64,000 nucleotides of DNA from Saprospiraceae bacterium (GCA_019694295.1 JAIBCG010000004.1:27999-91998), one strand, 5' to 3'; numbered from the stretch's first letter, positions 18,028 through 27,875 are shown. Notes: generated by a model from the sequence alone, not told the origin. Numbers and translations are program-made.

Positions 18028-18954
18028 ATGAAAAGAAGGCAGTTTATAAAAAAAATCAGCATTGGCTCTCTACTGGCCGGCAGCGGGTTCATTACTCCTG
18101 AGGTGTTTGCCCAACCACAAACATTCAAACTCACCATTCTGCATACCAATGATACACACAGCAGGATAGAACCTTTTCCGATGGACGGTGGTTCTCATCA
18201 GGGTCTCGGCGGAGTTGCCAGACGTGCCGCACTTATTAAAAAAATACGTTCAGAAGAGCCGAATGTCTTGTTGCTTGACAGTGGAGACATTTTTCAGGGA
18301 ACGCCTTATTTCAACATGTTCGGTGGCGAACTTGAGTTTAAGGCTATGTCGGCAATGCAGTACGATGCAGCTACTATGGGTAATCATGATTTTGATGCAG
18401 GACTTGAAGGTTTTGTAAAACAACTGCCACTTGCTACCTTTCCTTTCTTGTGTTCAAATTATGATTTTAATGATACAATTGTTGCCGGCAAAACATCCGA
18501 GTATAAGATATTCAGGAAAGGAGGTTTGAAAATTGGTGTATTCGGTTTGGGTGTTGAACTTGAAGGCCTGGTACCAAGAGATAATTTTGGCAAAACACGG
18601 TACCTCGATCCGGTAATCAAAGCACGTGAAGTAGCAGGCAAACTCAAGCATGACTATAAATGCGACCTCGTAATCTGCCTATCACATCTCGGTTACAAAT
18701 ACAAAACCAGCAAAATTGACGATGTAAAGCTTGCAGGTAACTCAGAAGATATTGACATCATACTTGGTGGGCACACACACACATTTCTAAATAAACCAGA
18801 AGTACAAACCAATACTAAGGGGAAGAAAGTTGTAATATCGCAAGTGGGTTTTGCAGGAATCGTACTTGGCCGACTTGATATATTTTTCGAAAGAAACAAG
18901 AAAGATGTATGTATAAGTTGTGCTAACCACGAGATAAATAACCTTATTGATTGA
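18028..18954 (+). CDS. Metallophosphatase (5'-nucleotidase catalytic domain)
   Basis: A 308-residue calcineurin-like phosphoesterase, the counterpart of the UshA N-terminal domain. The N-terminus (M-K-R-R-Q-F-I-K-K plus a hydrophobic stretch) looks like a twin-arginine export signal. Metal-binding motifs are in order: H-T-N-D-T-H (about 39-44), D-S-G-D-I-F-Q-G, G-N-H-D-F-D, and G-G-H-T-H-T near residue 250. No base-binding domain is present, consistent with a split enzyme formed with the preceding gene. Likely substrates are 5'-nucleotides or nucleotide sugars outside the inner membrane. Confidence 0.88.
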   Translation: MKRRQFIKKISIGSLLAGSGFITPEVFAQPQTFKLTILHTNDTHSRIEPFPMDGGSHQGLGGVARRAALIKKIRSEEPNVLLLDSGDIFQGTPYFNMFGGELEFKAMSAMQYDAATMGNHDFDAGLEGFVKQLPLATFPFLCSNYDFNDTIVAGKTSEYKIFRKGGLKIGVFGLGVELEGLVPRDNFGKTRYLDPVIKAREVAGKLKHDYKCDLVICLSHLGYKYKTSKIDDVKLAGNSEDIDIILGGHTHTFLNKPEVQTNTKGKKVVISQVGFAGIVLGRLDIFFERNKKDVCISCANHEINNLID

Positions 18955-19255
18955 AGATCAGGATGATAGTGTAGCGAACATCAAGTGAAATGTTAAAACA
19001 TACTGCACATTTGCTGATTATCAAATGAGTATGTATGAGCATATTTTTTTTCTGAAAATTAATTCATTTTACATTTTTTTATTCAGAAAAATTTTCCAAA
19101 ATTTGCATCCCCATGAACGTGTGATGGAGTCTTATAAATGAAATATACAGAGGGAATATCCCGGAGTCTGAGATGATTCCACCGAGGCTTAGGTCTCAAA
19201 ACAACAGTTAAGTATTATTATAAAGCCCTAAAAGGCACAATCGATCTGAGAAAAC
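18955..19255 (+). other. Intergenic leader region upstream of dnaA
   Basis: There is no gene here. The first half is AT-rich and holds a 10-bp inverted repeat (19047-19056 with 19082-19091, loop 25). The second half (about 19125-19200) is richer in G and C, with a small palindrome GGGAATATCCC at 19152-19162 and a TGAGA/TCTCA pair at 19169-19173 and 19194-19198. These could form leader structure ahead of dnaA. I found no TTATCCACA-like DnaA boxes, so an origin is not supported. Confidence 0.4.
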
Positions 19256-20671
19256 ATGGTAAACGACCACAACATCGTATGGGAAAACTGTCTGAAAACT
19301 ATTCGGGGTAACATTTCGCCTCAGAGTTTCAAAACCTGGTTTGAACCCATCAAGCCTATAAGACTGGAGAATGAAGCGCTTACCATACAGGTGCCCAATA
19401 AGATTTTTTATGAATGGCTTGAAGAACACTATGTTGGTCTGTTGAAGTCAACAATCAGGCAGGAGATAGGTCAAAAAGCCAAGCTGGAATATCAGATACC
19501 TATCGGCAAAACTCAGGAGACGAACATATCTGCAAGAAAACCAACTCACAACACAAGCAATACTGCATTTGTAGCAGCCGATCATATCAAAAATCCTTTT
19601 GTAATACCAGGAATCAAGAAAGTTAAGATAGACCCTCAGTTGAACCCCGACTATGTGTTCGATTCACTTATTGAAGGTGATTGTAATAAACTCGCGAGGT
19701 CAGCAGGCATGGCGGCAGCCCGACAACCCGGAGGTACGGCATTCAATCCACTAGTGGTATATGGTAGTGTAGGTTTAGGGAAAACCCATCTGGCACAAGC
19801 TATTGGCAACGAAATAGTCAAAAATTTTGAGAACAAAAATGTGCTGTATGTAGTGGCAGACAAATTTACCAACCAGATTATACAAGCCATCAAGAATAAC
19901 GCCATCGATGAGCTCATCAATTTTTACCAGATGGTAGATGTGTTGATTGTAGATGATATCCAGTTTTTAGCTAATAAACAAAAGACACAAGAGATTTTCT
20001 TCCATATATTCAACCAACTACACCAAAGTGGCCGACAGATAGTGCTTACATCCGACAAACCACCCAAAGATCTGGAAGGAATGGAGGAGCGACTCATTTC
20101 AAGATTTAAGTGGGGCTTGTCGGCCGATCTTCAAATGCCGGATTTTGAGACACGTGTAGCTATATTGGATGCCAAAGCACAGCAGATGGGCGTGGAGATT
20201 CCGTATCCGGTACTTGAGTATCTGGCATTTAATGTAAAAAATAACATTCGCGAACTCGAAGGTGTAGTCAAGTCTTTGATTTTTTCTGCATCTATACATA
20301 AAAGGCATATTGATAAAGAACTTGCAAAAGAAGTAATCTCTAATCATGTATCCACTGTTCATAAAGAAATTACAATAGAGTTTATACAGCAAATGGTATC
20401 TGACCAGCTAAATGTACCTTTGGATAATATGAAAGGTAAAACACGTATGCGTTCAGCCGTACTTGCAAGGCAGTTGTCAATGTTTCTTGCCAAAAATCAC
20501 ACTGCCAAATCACTCAAAACAATCGGAGAAACCCTCGGTGGCCGCGACCATAGTACTGTTATCTATTCTTGCAAGGCCGTACAAGATCTGATGGATACAG
20601 ACCCCGGCTTCAGAAAAACAGTAGAAGAACTCGATAAAAAAATATCAATTAATGCTACTGTATCAGCTTAA
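19256..20671 (+). CDS. dnaA: Chromosomal replication initiator DnaA
   Basis: DnaA is the AAA+ ATPase that binds DnaA boxes and melts the origin. The 471-residue protein has domain I (W-E-N-C-L-K-T-I, S-F-K-T-W-F), a variable linker, and the AAA+ core starting L-N-P-D-Y-V-F-D-S-L-I-E-G with Walker A G-S-V-G-L-G-K-T-H and Walker B V-L-I-V-D-D-I-Q-F-L. It ends with the domain IV DNA-binding signature G-G-R-D-H-S-T-V-I-Y. Length is normal. In Bacteroidota oriC is often not beside dnaA, which fits the lack of boxes in the flanks. Confidence 0.97.
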   Translation: MVNDHNIVWENCLKTIRGNISPQSFKTWFEPIKPIRLENEALTIQVPNKIFYEWLEEHYVGLLKSTIRQEIGQKAKLEYQIPIGKTQETNISARKPTHNTSNTAFVAADHIKNPFVIPGIKKVKIDPQLNPDYVFDSLIEGDCNKLARSAGMAAARQPGGTAFNPLVVYGSVGLGKTHLAQAIGNEIVKNFENKNVLYVVADKFTNQIIQAIKNNAIDELINFYQMVDVLIVDDIQFLANKQKTQEIFFHIFNQLHQSGRQIVLTSDKPPKDLEGMEERLISRFKWGLSADLQMPDFETRVAILDAKAQQMGVEIPYPVLEYLAFNVKNNIRELEGVVKSLIFSASIHKRHIDKELAKEVISNHVSTVHKEITIEFIQQMVSDQLNVPLDNMKGKTRMRSAVLARQLSMFLAKNHTAKSLKTIGETLGGRDHSTVIYSCKAVQDLMDTDPGFRKTVEELDKKISINATVSA

Positions 20672-20693
20672 TGAAATTATTTAAAAATATTTC

Positions 20694-20724
20694 TTGCAAA
20701 TTCTAAAAAGCTGTTATATATTTG
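20694..20724 (+). promoter_or_regulatory. Promoter of the tRNA-Ser/tRNA-Pro unit
   Basis: TTG at 20694-20696, a 20-base spacer, then TATATTTG at 20717-20724: an excellent Bacteroidota promoter. The expected transcript starts near 20731, and its leader includes a small hairpin (AGGGAA/TTCCCT, 20746-20763) ahead of the first tRNA. Confidence 0.7.
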
Positions 20725-20778
20725 CGTCCGCTTTGGAAAACTATCAGGGAAGAAAGATTCCCTATAAAGATAAGAGCA

Positions 20779-20865
<87 letters not shown>

Positions 20866-20925
20866 CAAAAAAAAATTAGAAAAAACGGAACATAACCATA
20901 AAATGTTCGTTTGATATAAAAGTTT

Positions 20926-21000
20926 CGGGGTGTAGCGCAGCTCGGTTAGCGCACCTGCTTTGGGAGCAGGGGGTCCCAAGTTCGAATCTTGGTACCCCGA
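20926..21000 (+). tRNA. tRNA-Pro (TGG)
   Basis: A 75-base cloverleaf, 60 bases after tRNA-Ser. Acceptor CGGGGTG pairs with TACCCCG through one G-T pair. Anticodon stem CCTGC/GCAGG has loop TTTGGGA and anticodon TGG at 20961-20963. The T-loop is TTCGAAT. CCA is not encoded. A terminator follows directly. Confidence 0.97.
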
Positions 21001-21008
21001 CTTCATTC

Positions 21009-21039
21009 AAAAGAGGAATAGCAATGTTCCTCTTTTTTT
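21009..21039 (+). terminator. Intrinsic terminator of the tRNA unit
   Basis: A 10-bp stem AAAAGAGGAA/TTCCTCTTTT (21009-21018 with 21027-21036), 8-base loop, continuing into a T-run to 21039. It starts 9 bases after tRNA-Pro. Confidence 0.85.
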
Positions 21040-21219
21040 ATTTTTGGCTGTTTGATAAATTTTTCCTACGTGTGTTATTCAGTATTTTGCAAATTGTGTT
21101 TGGCCTCCTAAATACCTATCAGAGATATTTTAGCATTTTAATAAGTTTTTTTTCTCATGAGAAATCAATACTGAAGCATTTTATGTATTTTGCAGCATTA
21201 ACGACTATCGGATAACTGT

Positions 21220-22992
21220 ATGCATTTGCCATCTATTTCTGTATTGCTCACGAGCTTCAAAGACGCCTTCATCCGATTCCCGATGTCGATGTTGTTTGCT
21301 ATGCTCACCTGTATTTTGTCGGTCTATATGGTCGAATACGACATTAACGAAAAATCACCGGTATTCAAGCTGTTGACCATGAGTATCATAGGCGTACCGC
21401 TGATGATTAGTGCAAAGATATTTTCCGAGCGTTTCAATAGAAATGGTATTGCCAAGTGGATTGCCTATGCTTTGGGTCTTGTAGTTTTGTTGCTCTACAT
21501 GTATTTCATCGCTCCCGATTTTGAATCGAGCAAGGTCGTAAAGCCAATAAGGTTTGTCTCTGTTCTTATTTTTTCTCACTTACTGGTATCGGTGGCTCCT
21601 TACTTGCGGGTAGGTCAGGTCGAAGACTTTTGGGAGTATAATAAACAGATATTTGTCAATTGGTTGTTCGGTGCGGCTTATGGGCTGATTATTTTCCTTG
21701 GTATCGCAGTTGCCTTTCTTGCAGTAGATAATCTTTTTGGTGTGCATATTGAGTTCGATTGGTATGTAGAGATTTTTCTGATCATTGCTTCGGTATTTCA
21801 TCCGGTTTATTTCTTAGACCATTTTCCGGAGAATTTTCACCGTATTGCCGATGATGGAAAGTATTCAAAGGTCATTCTCAATATTGTAAAATTTATATTG
21901 ATACCGTTAAGTTTGCTATATATCACTATACTTTATCTTTTTAGTATAAAAATAGGAGTAGAGATGGCTTTGCCCAAAGGTTGGGTGGCAAGCTTGGTAA
22001 TTGGCTTCTCTATCACAGGCATGCTTACTTATTTGCTCAATTACAGACTACCGGATGTTTTTCCTCAAGAAAGCCCTTTGTTGGCTTGGTTTAAGAAATG
22101 GTTTTTTTACCTGATGGTACCTTTGGTAATGTTATTATTTGTAGCCATCATCAAGCGTGTGATGGATTATGGTTTTACACCACCCAGATATTTTGTCATG
22201 CTCACTGCAGTATGGCTTGGATGTATTCTGCTTTATTTTATTATTTCAAAAAAAGACAAAATTAAACTCATTCCTATGAGTCTTATTGGTTTTCTTGCAG
22301 TAGGCAGCCTTAGCCCAATAGATGCCTTCAGGGTTTCTGCCCAGAGTCAGTACAATCGTTTAATGAGAATGTTTGAAGAAAAGAATCTTGTAATAGACGA
22401 AATCATTCATGTCGATACTACAAAGCTTATGCTCAGTGTGCCCCAACAAGAACGTGCTGCATCAATGGTGCAGGTACTTGACGCTATGAATTCACTTAAT
22501 AATCTGAATGAACATCTTCATGATAAAATACACCAGGATTCACTCAACTCTGCTAATGCCGGGTTGATGATGATGAACAAGCTCGGGCTTACTAAAGCAG
22601 GCCATGTAATACAACCGGAAGAGTTTTATACATATAGTGTAAATGTAAATGATGCCCTGCATGTGGAAGGATATTCGGTATTGCTTCCGCTGAATATTTT
22701 CTCGGGCGAAAAACGAAAAGACGGTTTTGAATTTTCAGATGACCAGACAAAAATACTTTGGAAAAAAAATAACCAGGTGCTTGCAACGCTCGAGTTTAAA
22801 GAATTGATGAAAAATCTTGCCGAAAAGTATGGTAATGGTAAATACGATATACCAAGAGCTGAGCTTAGCTTTACATTCGAAAATGAACAATACAGAATGA
22901 AACTTATGCTCAATGCGGTGTCCTTTGGTTTGATAGGTACTGAACGTCGGGTAAACAGCATCGACGGGTATTTCTTATATGCCGAAAAATGA
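21220..22992 (+). CDS. DUF4153-type polytopic membrane protein
   Basis: A 590-residue protein. Roughly the first 370 residues hold about ten or eleven hydrophobic membrane segments, followed by a soluble C-terminal domain of about 200 residues. The layout matches the DUF4153 family, which is widespread and uncharacterised. The soluble part contains Y-S-V-L-L-P-L-N-I-F and K-Y-D-I-P-R-A-E-L-S-F but no enzymatic motif I recognise. It stands alone, convergent with the GSCFA gene seven bases away. Function unknown. Confidence 0.75.
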   Translation: MHLPSISVLLTSFKDAFIRFPMSMLFAMLTCILSVYMVEYDINEKSPVFKLLTMSIIGVPLMISAKIFSERFNRNGIAKWIAYALGLVVLLLYMYFIAPDFESSKVVKPIRFVSVLIFSHLLVSVAPYLRVGQVEDFWEYNKQIFVNWLFGAAYGLIIFLGIAVAFLAVDNLFGVHIEFDWYVEIFLIIASVFHPVYFLDHFPENFHRIADDGKYSKVILNIVKFILIPLSLLYITILYLFSIKIGVEMALPKGWVASLVIGFSITGMLTYLLNYRLPDVFPQESPLLAWFKKWFFYLMVPLVMLLFVAIIKRVMDYGFTPPRYFVMLTAVWLGCILLYFIISKKDKIKLIPMSLIGFLAVGSLSPIDAFRVSAQSQYNRLMRMFEEKNLVIDEIIHVDTTKLMLSVPQQERAASMVQVLDAMNSLNNLNEHLHDKIHQDSLNSANAGLMMMNKLGLTKAGHVIQPEEFYTYSVNVNDALHVEGYSVLLPLNIFSGEKRKDGFEFSDDQTKILWKKNNQVLATLEFKELMKNLAEKYGNGKYDIPRAELSFTFENEQYRMKLMLNAVSFGLIGTERRVNSIDGYFLYAEK

Positions 22993-22999
22993 TCGTCAG

Positions 23000-23953
23000 C
23001 TAATTTTTACCAATAAGAAATGGGTATTTTTTCGTGAGATGCATTTCGAGTTCAGATATTTTATTCTGAAACTGCTGATAATGTCTTGTATCGGGGTACA
23101 AGGGTCGGTGATTTTTCATATTGGCCAGTGTCTGCATATCAGTATTGAAGGTCAAAGCCTCAGGTGTAAAATAACTTTTCTCAAATTTGTCCCAGATATA
23201 ATCTATTGCCTGGTTGTTGGGGTGCACAAGGTCTTCTTTTGTAAAGCGATAATCGCGTAGGTCGTCTAAGAATAACTCATACGCCGGAAAATAATAAACA
23301 CCACGCTGCCGCTCAAGTACTTCATGTACAGCGGTGACCAGATGCCCCTTGCTTCTGGCATTTTCTACAAAACCATCTCTCAGATATCTTACAGGACTTA
23401 CTGTAATGATAATCCTTATGTCGGGATTCATGTTTTGTAAGGCAATAATTGTTGATTGAATAATCTCTGTTAGTTGCAATACACTTAGCAATTCTTTGGT
23501 GAATTTTTTTTGAGGTACCTTGTGGCAATTACTCACAATCTCACCAGAAGAAAGAAGCCTATAAATCCACGCAGTGCCGTAGCTTAGTATGCACCATTGT
23601 GCTTCCTTTATATAATTTGAGGCAAGGCTGATATGATGGTTGATATTGCTGCATACGTTGGAGGCATCAGTACCTGAGTACATGCCATGGTGACGGAAAC
23701 TATGGAAAGTTCCATCTGCTTCAAATAAGTCGGCCGGTGTGTAACTTTTCTTTTCACCAATATCCTGAATACAATGGTCAACAGAAGCAGGATTGAACAA
23801 AATGCCGTGTGGATTGAGCAGTATTTGCCACCGAAGTGAGGTGAGTTTACTTGCTATATTCTCTGCAAAACAAGATCCGGCCAGTAATATTTTATCACCG
23901 GGTTTTATTTGGGCAGATGCCGGAGGCGGTGTCAATTCGGTCCTGAATTTCAT
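23000..23953 (-). CDS. GSCFA-domain protein
   Basis: A 317-residue protein with the name-giving motif G-S-C-F-A-E-N-I at about residues 26-33, the family's putative nucleophile region, and the later G-T-A-W-I-Y and V-S-P-V-R motifs, ending with H-P-N-N-Q-A-I-D-Y-I-W. The family has an SGNH-hydrolase-like layout (S in GSCFA; D/N-x-x-H near the C-terminus in V-H-P-N) and is common in Bacteroidota, but its substrate is unknown to me. No signal peptide. It shares a divergent 139-base spacer with the 24093 gene. Confidence 0.85.
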   Translation of the reverse strand: MKFRTELTPPPASAQIKPGDKILLAGSCFAENIASKLTSLRWQILLNPHGILFNPASVDHCIQDIGEKKSYTPADLFEADGTFHSFRHHGMYSGTDASNVCSNINHHISLASNYIKEAQWCILSYGTAWIYRLLSSGEIVSNCHKVPQKKFTKELLSVLQLTEIIQSTIIALQNMNPDIRIIITVSPVRYLRDGFVENARSKGHLVTAVHEVLERQRGVYYFPAYELFLDDLRDYRFTKEDLVHPNNQAIDYIWDKFEKSYFTPEALTFNTDMQTLANMKNHRPLYPDTRHYQQFQNKISELEMHLTKKYPFLIGKN

Positions 23954-24092
23954 TTGTGATTAAACTTTTAGGGACATTTTTTAATCTGAATAATAAGAAT
24001 AGTAAGTAAAAAGCGTATTATATTAATGTTAAGAAAACTTTATTGACCGACAAATATATCAACTAAACGTTTTGAAAGTGTAACTTTACCAA

Positions 24093-24740
24093 ATGAACTT
24101 CAAGCTCATTTTTTGTATGATTGGCTTTATGCTCATTGCTCGTAACGGAAGCTTACAATCACAGACTTCTGATACGAGTATTGTTCAGCTATCAGGTCTT
24201 GTGCTGGATGGTTCAGGCGAAATTCTGTTGCCGGTGGCTTACACCAACGTTTTTATCAAAGGTAGAAGCTCCGGTACATTTGCCGACTTGAAGGGCTTTT
24301 TCTCCATTGTAGCACGTAAAGGTGAGTCTGTAAGGTTTACAAGTGTAGGTTATAAGACGGTTGAGTATCAGGTGCCAAAGGTACTCGCATCTGACCGTTA
24401 CTCGATTGTGCAACTGATGACCAAAGATACCATTAATCTCCCGGAAACGATCATATTTCCATGGCCGAGTCGTGAGCGTTTTACAACAGATTTCCTTGCC
24501 ATGGATGTTTCGCATGCTATCCAAGAGAAGGCGAAGGAAAATCTTGCCAGAGAAAGCCTCGAAAAGCTCAGGTTTGAAGTACCCAAAGATGCACGCGAAT
24601 ATACTAGCTATTATTCTCAGCAGTTTAACCAGAAATATTACTACATGGGCCAGACACCACCTATGAATATTTTTAATCCGCTTGCCTGGGCACAATTCTT
24701 CAAGGAATGGAAGCAAGGAAAGTACAAGAAGAAAAAATAA
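24093..24740 (+). CDS. Carboxypeptidase-regulatory-like domain envelope protein
   Basis: A 215-residue protein with a signal peptide (about 1-23) and a CarboxypepD_reg-like beta-sandwich (about 30-110: L-S-G-L-V-L-D, P-V-A-Y-T-N-V-F-I-K-G, G-F-F-S-I-V, V-R-F-T-S-V-G-Y-K). This is the fold found at the N-terminus of SusC-type receptors, but no barrel or plug follows. A charged C-terminal region ends in a Lys-rich tail. It is probably periplasmic. Such stand-alone proteins are frequent in Bacteroidota, with unknown roles. It is convergent with the GH92 gene, nine bases apart. Confidence 0.75.
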   Translation: MNFKLIFCMIGFMLIARNGSLQSQTSDTSIVQLSGLVLDGSGEILLPVAYTNVFIKGRSSGTFADLKGFFSIVARKGESVRFTSVGYKTVEYQVPKVLASDRYSIVQLMTKDTINLPETIIFPWPSRERFTTDFLAMDVSHAIQEKAKENLARESLEKLRFEVPKDAREYTSYYSQQFNQKYYYMGQTPPMNIFNPLAWAQFFKEWKQGKYKKKK

Positions 24741-24749
24741 TACAACTGC

Positions 24750-27659
24750 TTACTTAATTACGATTTCATCTGCAAATATCCATGGCTTATTACCTGCGCC
24801 TAAGTGCCATTCAGGTATTTTGCCCATTGACTTGGCATTGACACGTACAAACCTCACAGACTGCTCTTTCTTTACTGTTAGCTCTTGCAAAATGGCTCCA
24901 TCCCTGTCGGCCGGTATTTGGTTTATGACCGTTCCATAGTCGGTATAGTTAACACCATCTGTACTGGTCTGAATGCTTAGGGACACCGGGAAGAATATCC
25001 ACGACTTCTGGTCTTGCAGAACACTCAGACCAATAGAGTTTACATTTTTGATGCTACCCAAGTCAACTTCGTAAGCCAGATCATTGCCCTCATAGCCTTG
25101 CCATGCCAGGCTTCTGTAGTCATTACCACCTTTGACCAGATCTACAAGCGCATAGTCGCCACCACCCGGGTATTGGTTGCTGTATGTCGAATGCGACAGT
25201 ACCTTTATTCTGGGGTCGAGTTTGCGGAATTCTGTACTGACGACATTGCTGATAGAGCCGTCGGGCATTTTTGCATAATAATAGACGATCTTGCTGTCTT
25301 CAACCACTACCGGTTTTGTGTATTTTATATATTTACTGATGAGGGCTTCTTTGTCAAAGCTATACCAAAGACTTGCTGCTGGCTCAAGGTCATGTAGGCT
25401 GAAGCTTGTGTTATTGACAAAAACTGTCTGAGGTGCCGAAACAAAAGGTAGTGGCACGATTTTGTTTTTGGTGATAGCTGACGGGCTTCTGTTTTCGGCT
25501 TTTGTCCATAGATTTTTATTTGGTGTTTTGTCAAGCAAGAAAGTAAGGGGGGCAGCATTCAGGATTTCAGAATACATAATGTAAGACCTGTCAAGCGGCC
25601 TTCCTGCTATCGTTACTTCCTGAATATATGGATTGAAATGTGCATTGCCTTTGGTGAGCAAGCGGAATGTCTTGCCATTCTCAAGCCTGATATTTGCTTC
25701 ATCAAACAAGGGTGAGGTAAGCTCAAAATAATCATTGCCAGGGCTCAGCGGATAAAGCCCAAGTGCACTCATGATATACCATGCCGACATTTGTCCGCAA
25801 TCTTCATTGCCACATAAGCCTTCTACAGCGTCATTTTTGTAGAGTTCGGTCACTATCTTTCGTGTCAGTTCTTGAGTTTTCCAAGGAGAGGCGGTCTGGT
25901 TGTAAAGATAAGCTATGTGATGACTTGGTTCATTGCCATGAGCATACTGCCCGATCAGACCGGTTACGTCCGATTGTTCACGGCCGGTAAGTTTGTTTTT
26001 ATTATTGAACAGTTCGTCCAGTTTTTGTTCAAGAGCCTTCTCTCCACCTAGGAATCGCTTGAAATTGTCAATATCCTGGACAGCCGTAAAACTGTAGTGC
26101 CACGAATTGCCTTCGGTATAATGCATATTGATGTCGGTAGGCAAAAATGGTTCGAGGAAGATATTGTTGGAACGGGCGCGCATGAACCCCGATTTCGGAT
26201 CCATCAGGTTTTTGTAATACTGTGCACGTTTCATGTATTGGTTATATACTTCCATGTTGCCAATGGCGTTTGCAAACTGTGCTATACACCAGTCGTCATA
26301 GGCATACTCCAGTGTTTTTGAGACAGATTCGCCCGATTTTTCGGCAGGTACATAACCGTTGGCCACATAATGATCAATACCAAACCTTTTGGCATTGGCC
26401 GATTCGATCATGGCTTCGAGTGCCAGTTTGGTATCAAAGTTGGTGATTCCCTTGACATAAGCATCTGCAATGACGCTGACGGAGTGATAACCAATCATAC
26501 ACCATGTTTCATTGCCATCGAGCTCCCATACGGGCAGATGTCCGGCTTTTTTGTAATGGTCGAGCATGGTTTTGATATAGTCTTCTGTCCTTTTTCTGTC
26601 AATAATGGTAAAAAGAGGATGAGCAGCACGGTAGGTGTCCCACAGAGAGAAGACCGTGTAAGGTGTAAAGTCTTCGGCCTTGTAGGTTTTTCCATCCATT
26701 GCAAGGTACATACTGTCAACGTCACAGAAGATATTGGGCGCTATGTGCAAGTGGTACATTGATGTGTAAAAATTTACCAGGTCTGTACGGACATCTGATT
26801 TAACAACTATTTTTGAAAGTTCTTTTTCCCAACGTTGGTCGGCGGCCTTTACAACTGCATCAAAATCCCAACCCGGTGATTCAGCATTCAGATTTTTTCT
26901 GGCTCTTTCTATACTTACAGCCGATATTCCTACTTTTATTATCAATGGGACACCGGTTTTGACTTCGGGTTTTAGTATCAATGAATATGGTCCGGCTGAT
27001 TTGTCGGTGATTTCGATATTTTCGGAAAATTGCATGACGAAATACAAATGTTGGCGTCTTGCCCAGCCTTCTGAAATACGGTGGCCGGTTATTTCCTTCA
27101 TTCCGGTTTGTTGGAGGGATGCTTCTAAGAGTTTATCGCGATGCTCGAGGTCGATGAAAATTTTTGCCTGTGCAGCATCATTGAATGAATACCTGTGCCA
27201 GCCAACTCGATCGGTACAACTGAGTTCTGCTGTAATGCCGGCATCCGGAAGCAATACGCTATAATATCCGGGTGATGCTTTTTCCGATTTCTTGTCTATT
27301 GCTTGCTTTATAAATGGCTTTCCGTTTGCATATTTTTTGATTTTGGCAGTACCTGTCAATGGCAATATGAGTAAGTCTCCCAGATCTGGTACTCCGGTGC
27401 CACTCAGGTGAGTATGGCTGAATCCGAGTATTTCCCGGTCAGGGAAATAATAACCGGCGCAACTTTCCCATCCTTCTGTTCTTGTGTCCGGGCTCAGTTG
27501 AACCATTCCGTGTGGCAGGGTCGCGCCCGGGAAAGTGTGTCCTGTGCCACCTGTACCTATAAAGGGGTCAACGTAAGAGGTGAGCTTGGTAGCAGATGGT
27601 TGTGCAATGGTGAAATTTGCCAGAAATATAAAAGAGATAAAAGTGAAAAAACTTCTCAT
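24750..27659 (-). CDS. GH92 family alpha-mannosidase with discoidin-like tail
   Basis: GH92 enzymes are calcium-dependent exo-alpha-mannosidases acting mainly on alpha-1,2 linkages of N-glycans and similar mannans. The 969-residue protein has a signal peptide (1-19), the N-terminal beta-sandwich with V-D-P-F-I-G-T-G-G and H-T-F-P-G-A, then the (alpha/alpha)6 domain. Family residues are visible in E-G-N-S-W-H-Y-S (catalytic acid region) and G-N-E-D-C-G-Q-M-S-A-W (base region). After about 745 come a chitobiase-C-like segment and an F5/8 type C-like carbohydrate-binding domain. It is probably periplasmic. No SusC/D pair or other glycosidase is nearby, so this is not an obvious PUL. Confidence 0.94.
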   Translation of the reverse strand: MRSFFTFISFIFLANFTIAQPSATKLTSYVDPFIGTGGTGHTFPGATLPHGMVQLSPDTRTEGWESCAGYYFPDREILGFSHTHLSGTGVPDLGDLLILPLTGTAKIKKYANGKPFIKQAIDKKSEKASPGYYSVLLPDAGITAELSCTDRVGWHRYSFNDAAQAKIFIDLEHRDKLLEASLQQTGMKEITGHRISEGWARRQHLYFVMQFSENIEITDKSAGPYSLILKPEVKTGVPLIIKVGISAVSIERARKNLNAESPGWDFDAVVKAADQRWEKELSKIVVKSDVRTDLVNFYTSMYHLHIAPNIFCDVDSMYLAMDGKTYKAEDFTPYTVFSLWDTYRAAHPLFTIIDRKRTEDYIKTMLDHYKKAGHLPVWELDGNETWCMIGYHSVSVIADAYVKGITNFDTKLALEAMIESANAKRFGIDHYVANGYVPAEKSGESVSKTLEYAYDDWCIAQFANAIGNMEVYNQYMKRAQYYKNLMDPKSGFMRARSNNIFLEPFLPTDINMHYTEGNSWHYSFTAVQDIDNFKRFLGGEKALEQKLDELFNNKNKLTGREQSDVTGLIGQYAHGNEPSHHIAYLYNQTASPWKTQELTRKIVTELYKNDAVEGLCGNEDCGQMSAWYIMSALGLYPLSPGNDYFELTSPLFDEANIRLENGKTFRLLTKGNAHFNPYIQEVTIAGRPLDRSYIMYSEILNAAPLTFLLDKTPNKNLWTKAENRSPSAITKNKIVPLPFVSAPQTVFVNNTSFSLHDLEPAASLWYSFDKEALISKYIKYTKPVVVEDSKIVYYYAKMPDGSISNVVSTEFRKLDPRIKVLSHSTYSNQYPGGGDYALVDLVKGGNDYRSLAWQGYEGNDLAYEVDLGSIKNVNSIGLSVLQDQKSWIFFPVSLSIQTSTDGVNYTDYGTVINQIPADRDGAILQELTVKKEQSVRFVRVNAKSMGKIPEWHLGAGNKPWIFADEIVIK

Positions 27660-27850
27660 GATTCTTAAATTGAATTTTGCATGTTTAACTCAGATACGCA
27701 TTAGGGTTTTTACTGCACATAATGATTACTTAAATCCATTCCAAAAGCTCAAAAAACATAGGTCACTATGCATTCTATTACTTCTTTAAGAATTTTTTGT
27801 ACGAATCATTTTCGTTTAAATTACTAATGCGTTATCTGGGTTAAAATTAC

Positions 27851-27858
27851 TAATTTTG
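27851..27858 (+). promoter_or_regulatory. Possible -7 element for the acyltransferase operon
   Basis: TAATTTTG matches TAnnTTTG and ends 17 bases before the ATG at 27876. The -33 position has no clear TTG. Confidence 0.4.
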
Positions 27859-27875
27859 GCAGTCATTCCTACATT

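Noticed and set aside
18772..18784. CA-dinucleotide repeat (possible phase-variation tract)
   Set aside because: It encodes the conserved G-G-H-T-H-T metal motif of the phosphatase and is only a few units long.
18955..20778. Replication origin next to dnaA
   Set aside because: No cluster of TTATCCACA-like boxes was found on either side of dnaA.
24093..27659. A polysaccharide utilisation locus around GH92
   Set aside because: No SusC/SusD pair, sensor or second glycosidase; the CarboxypepD_reg-like neighbour lacks a TonB-dependent barrel.
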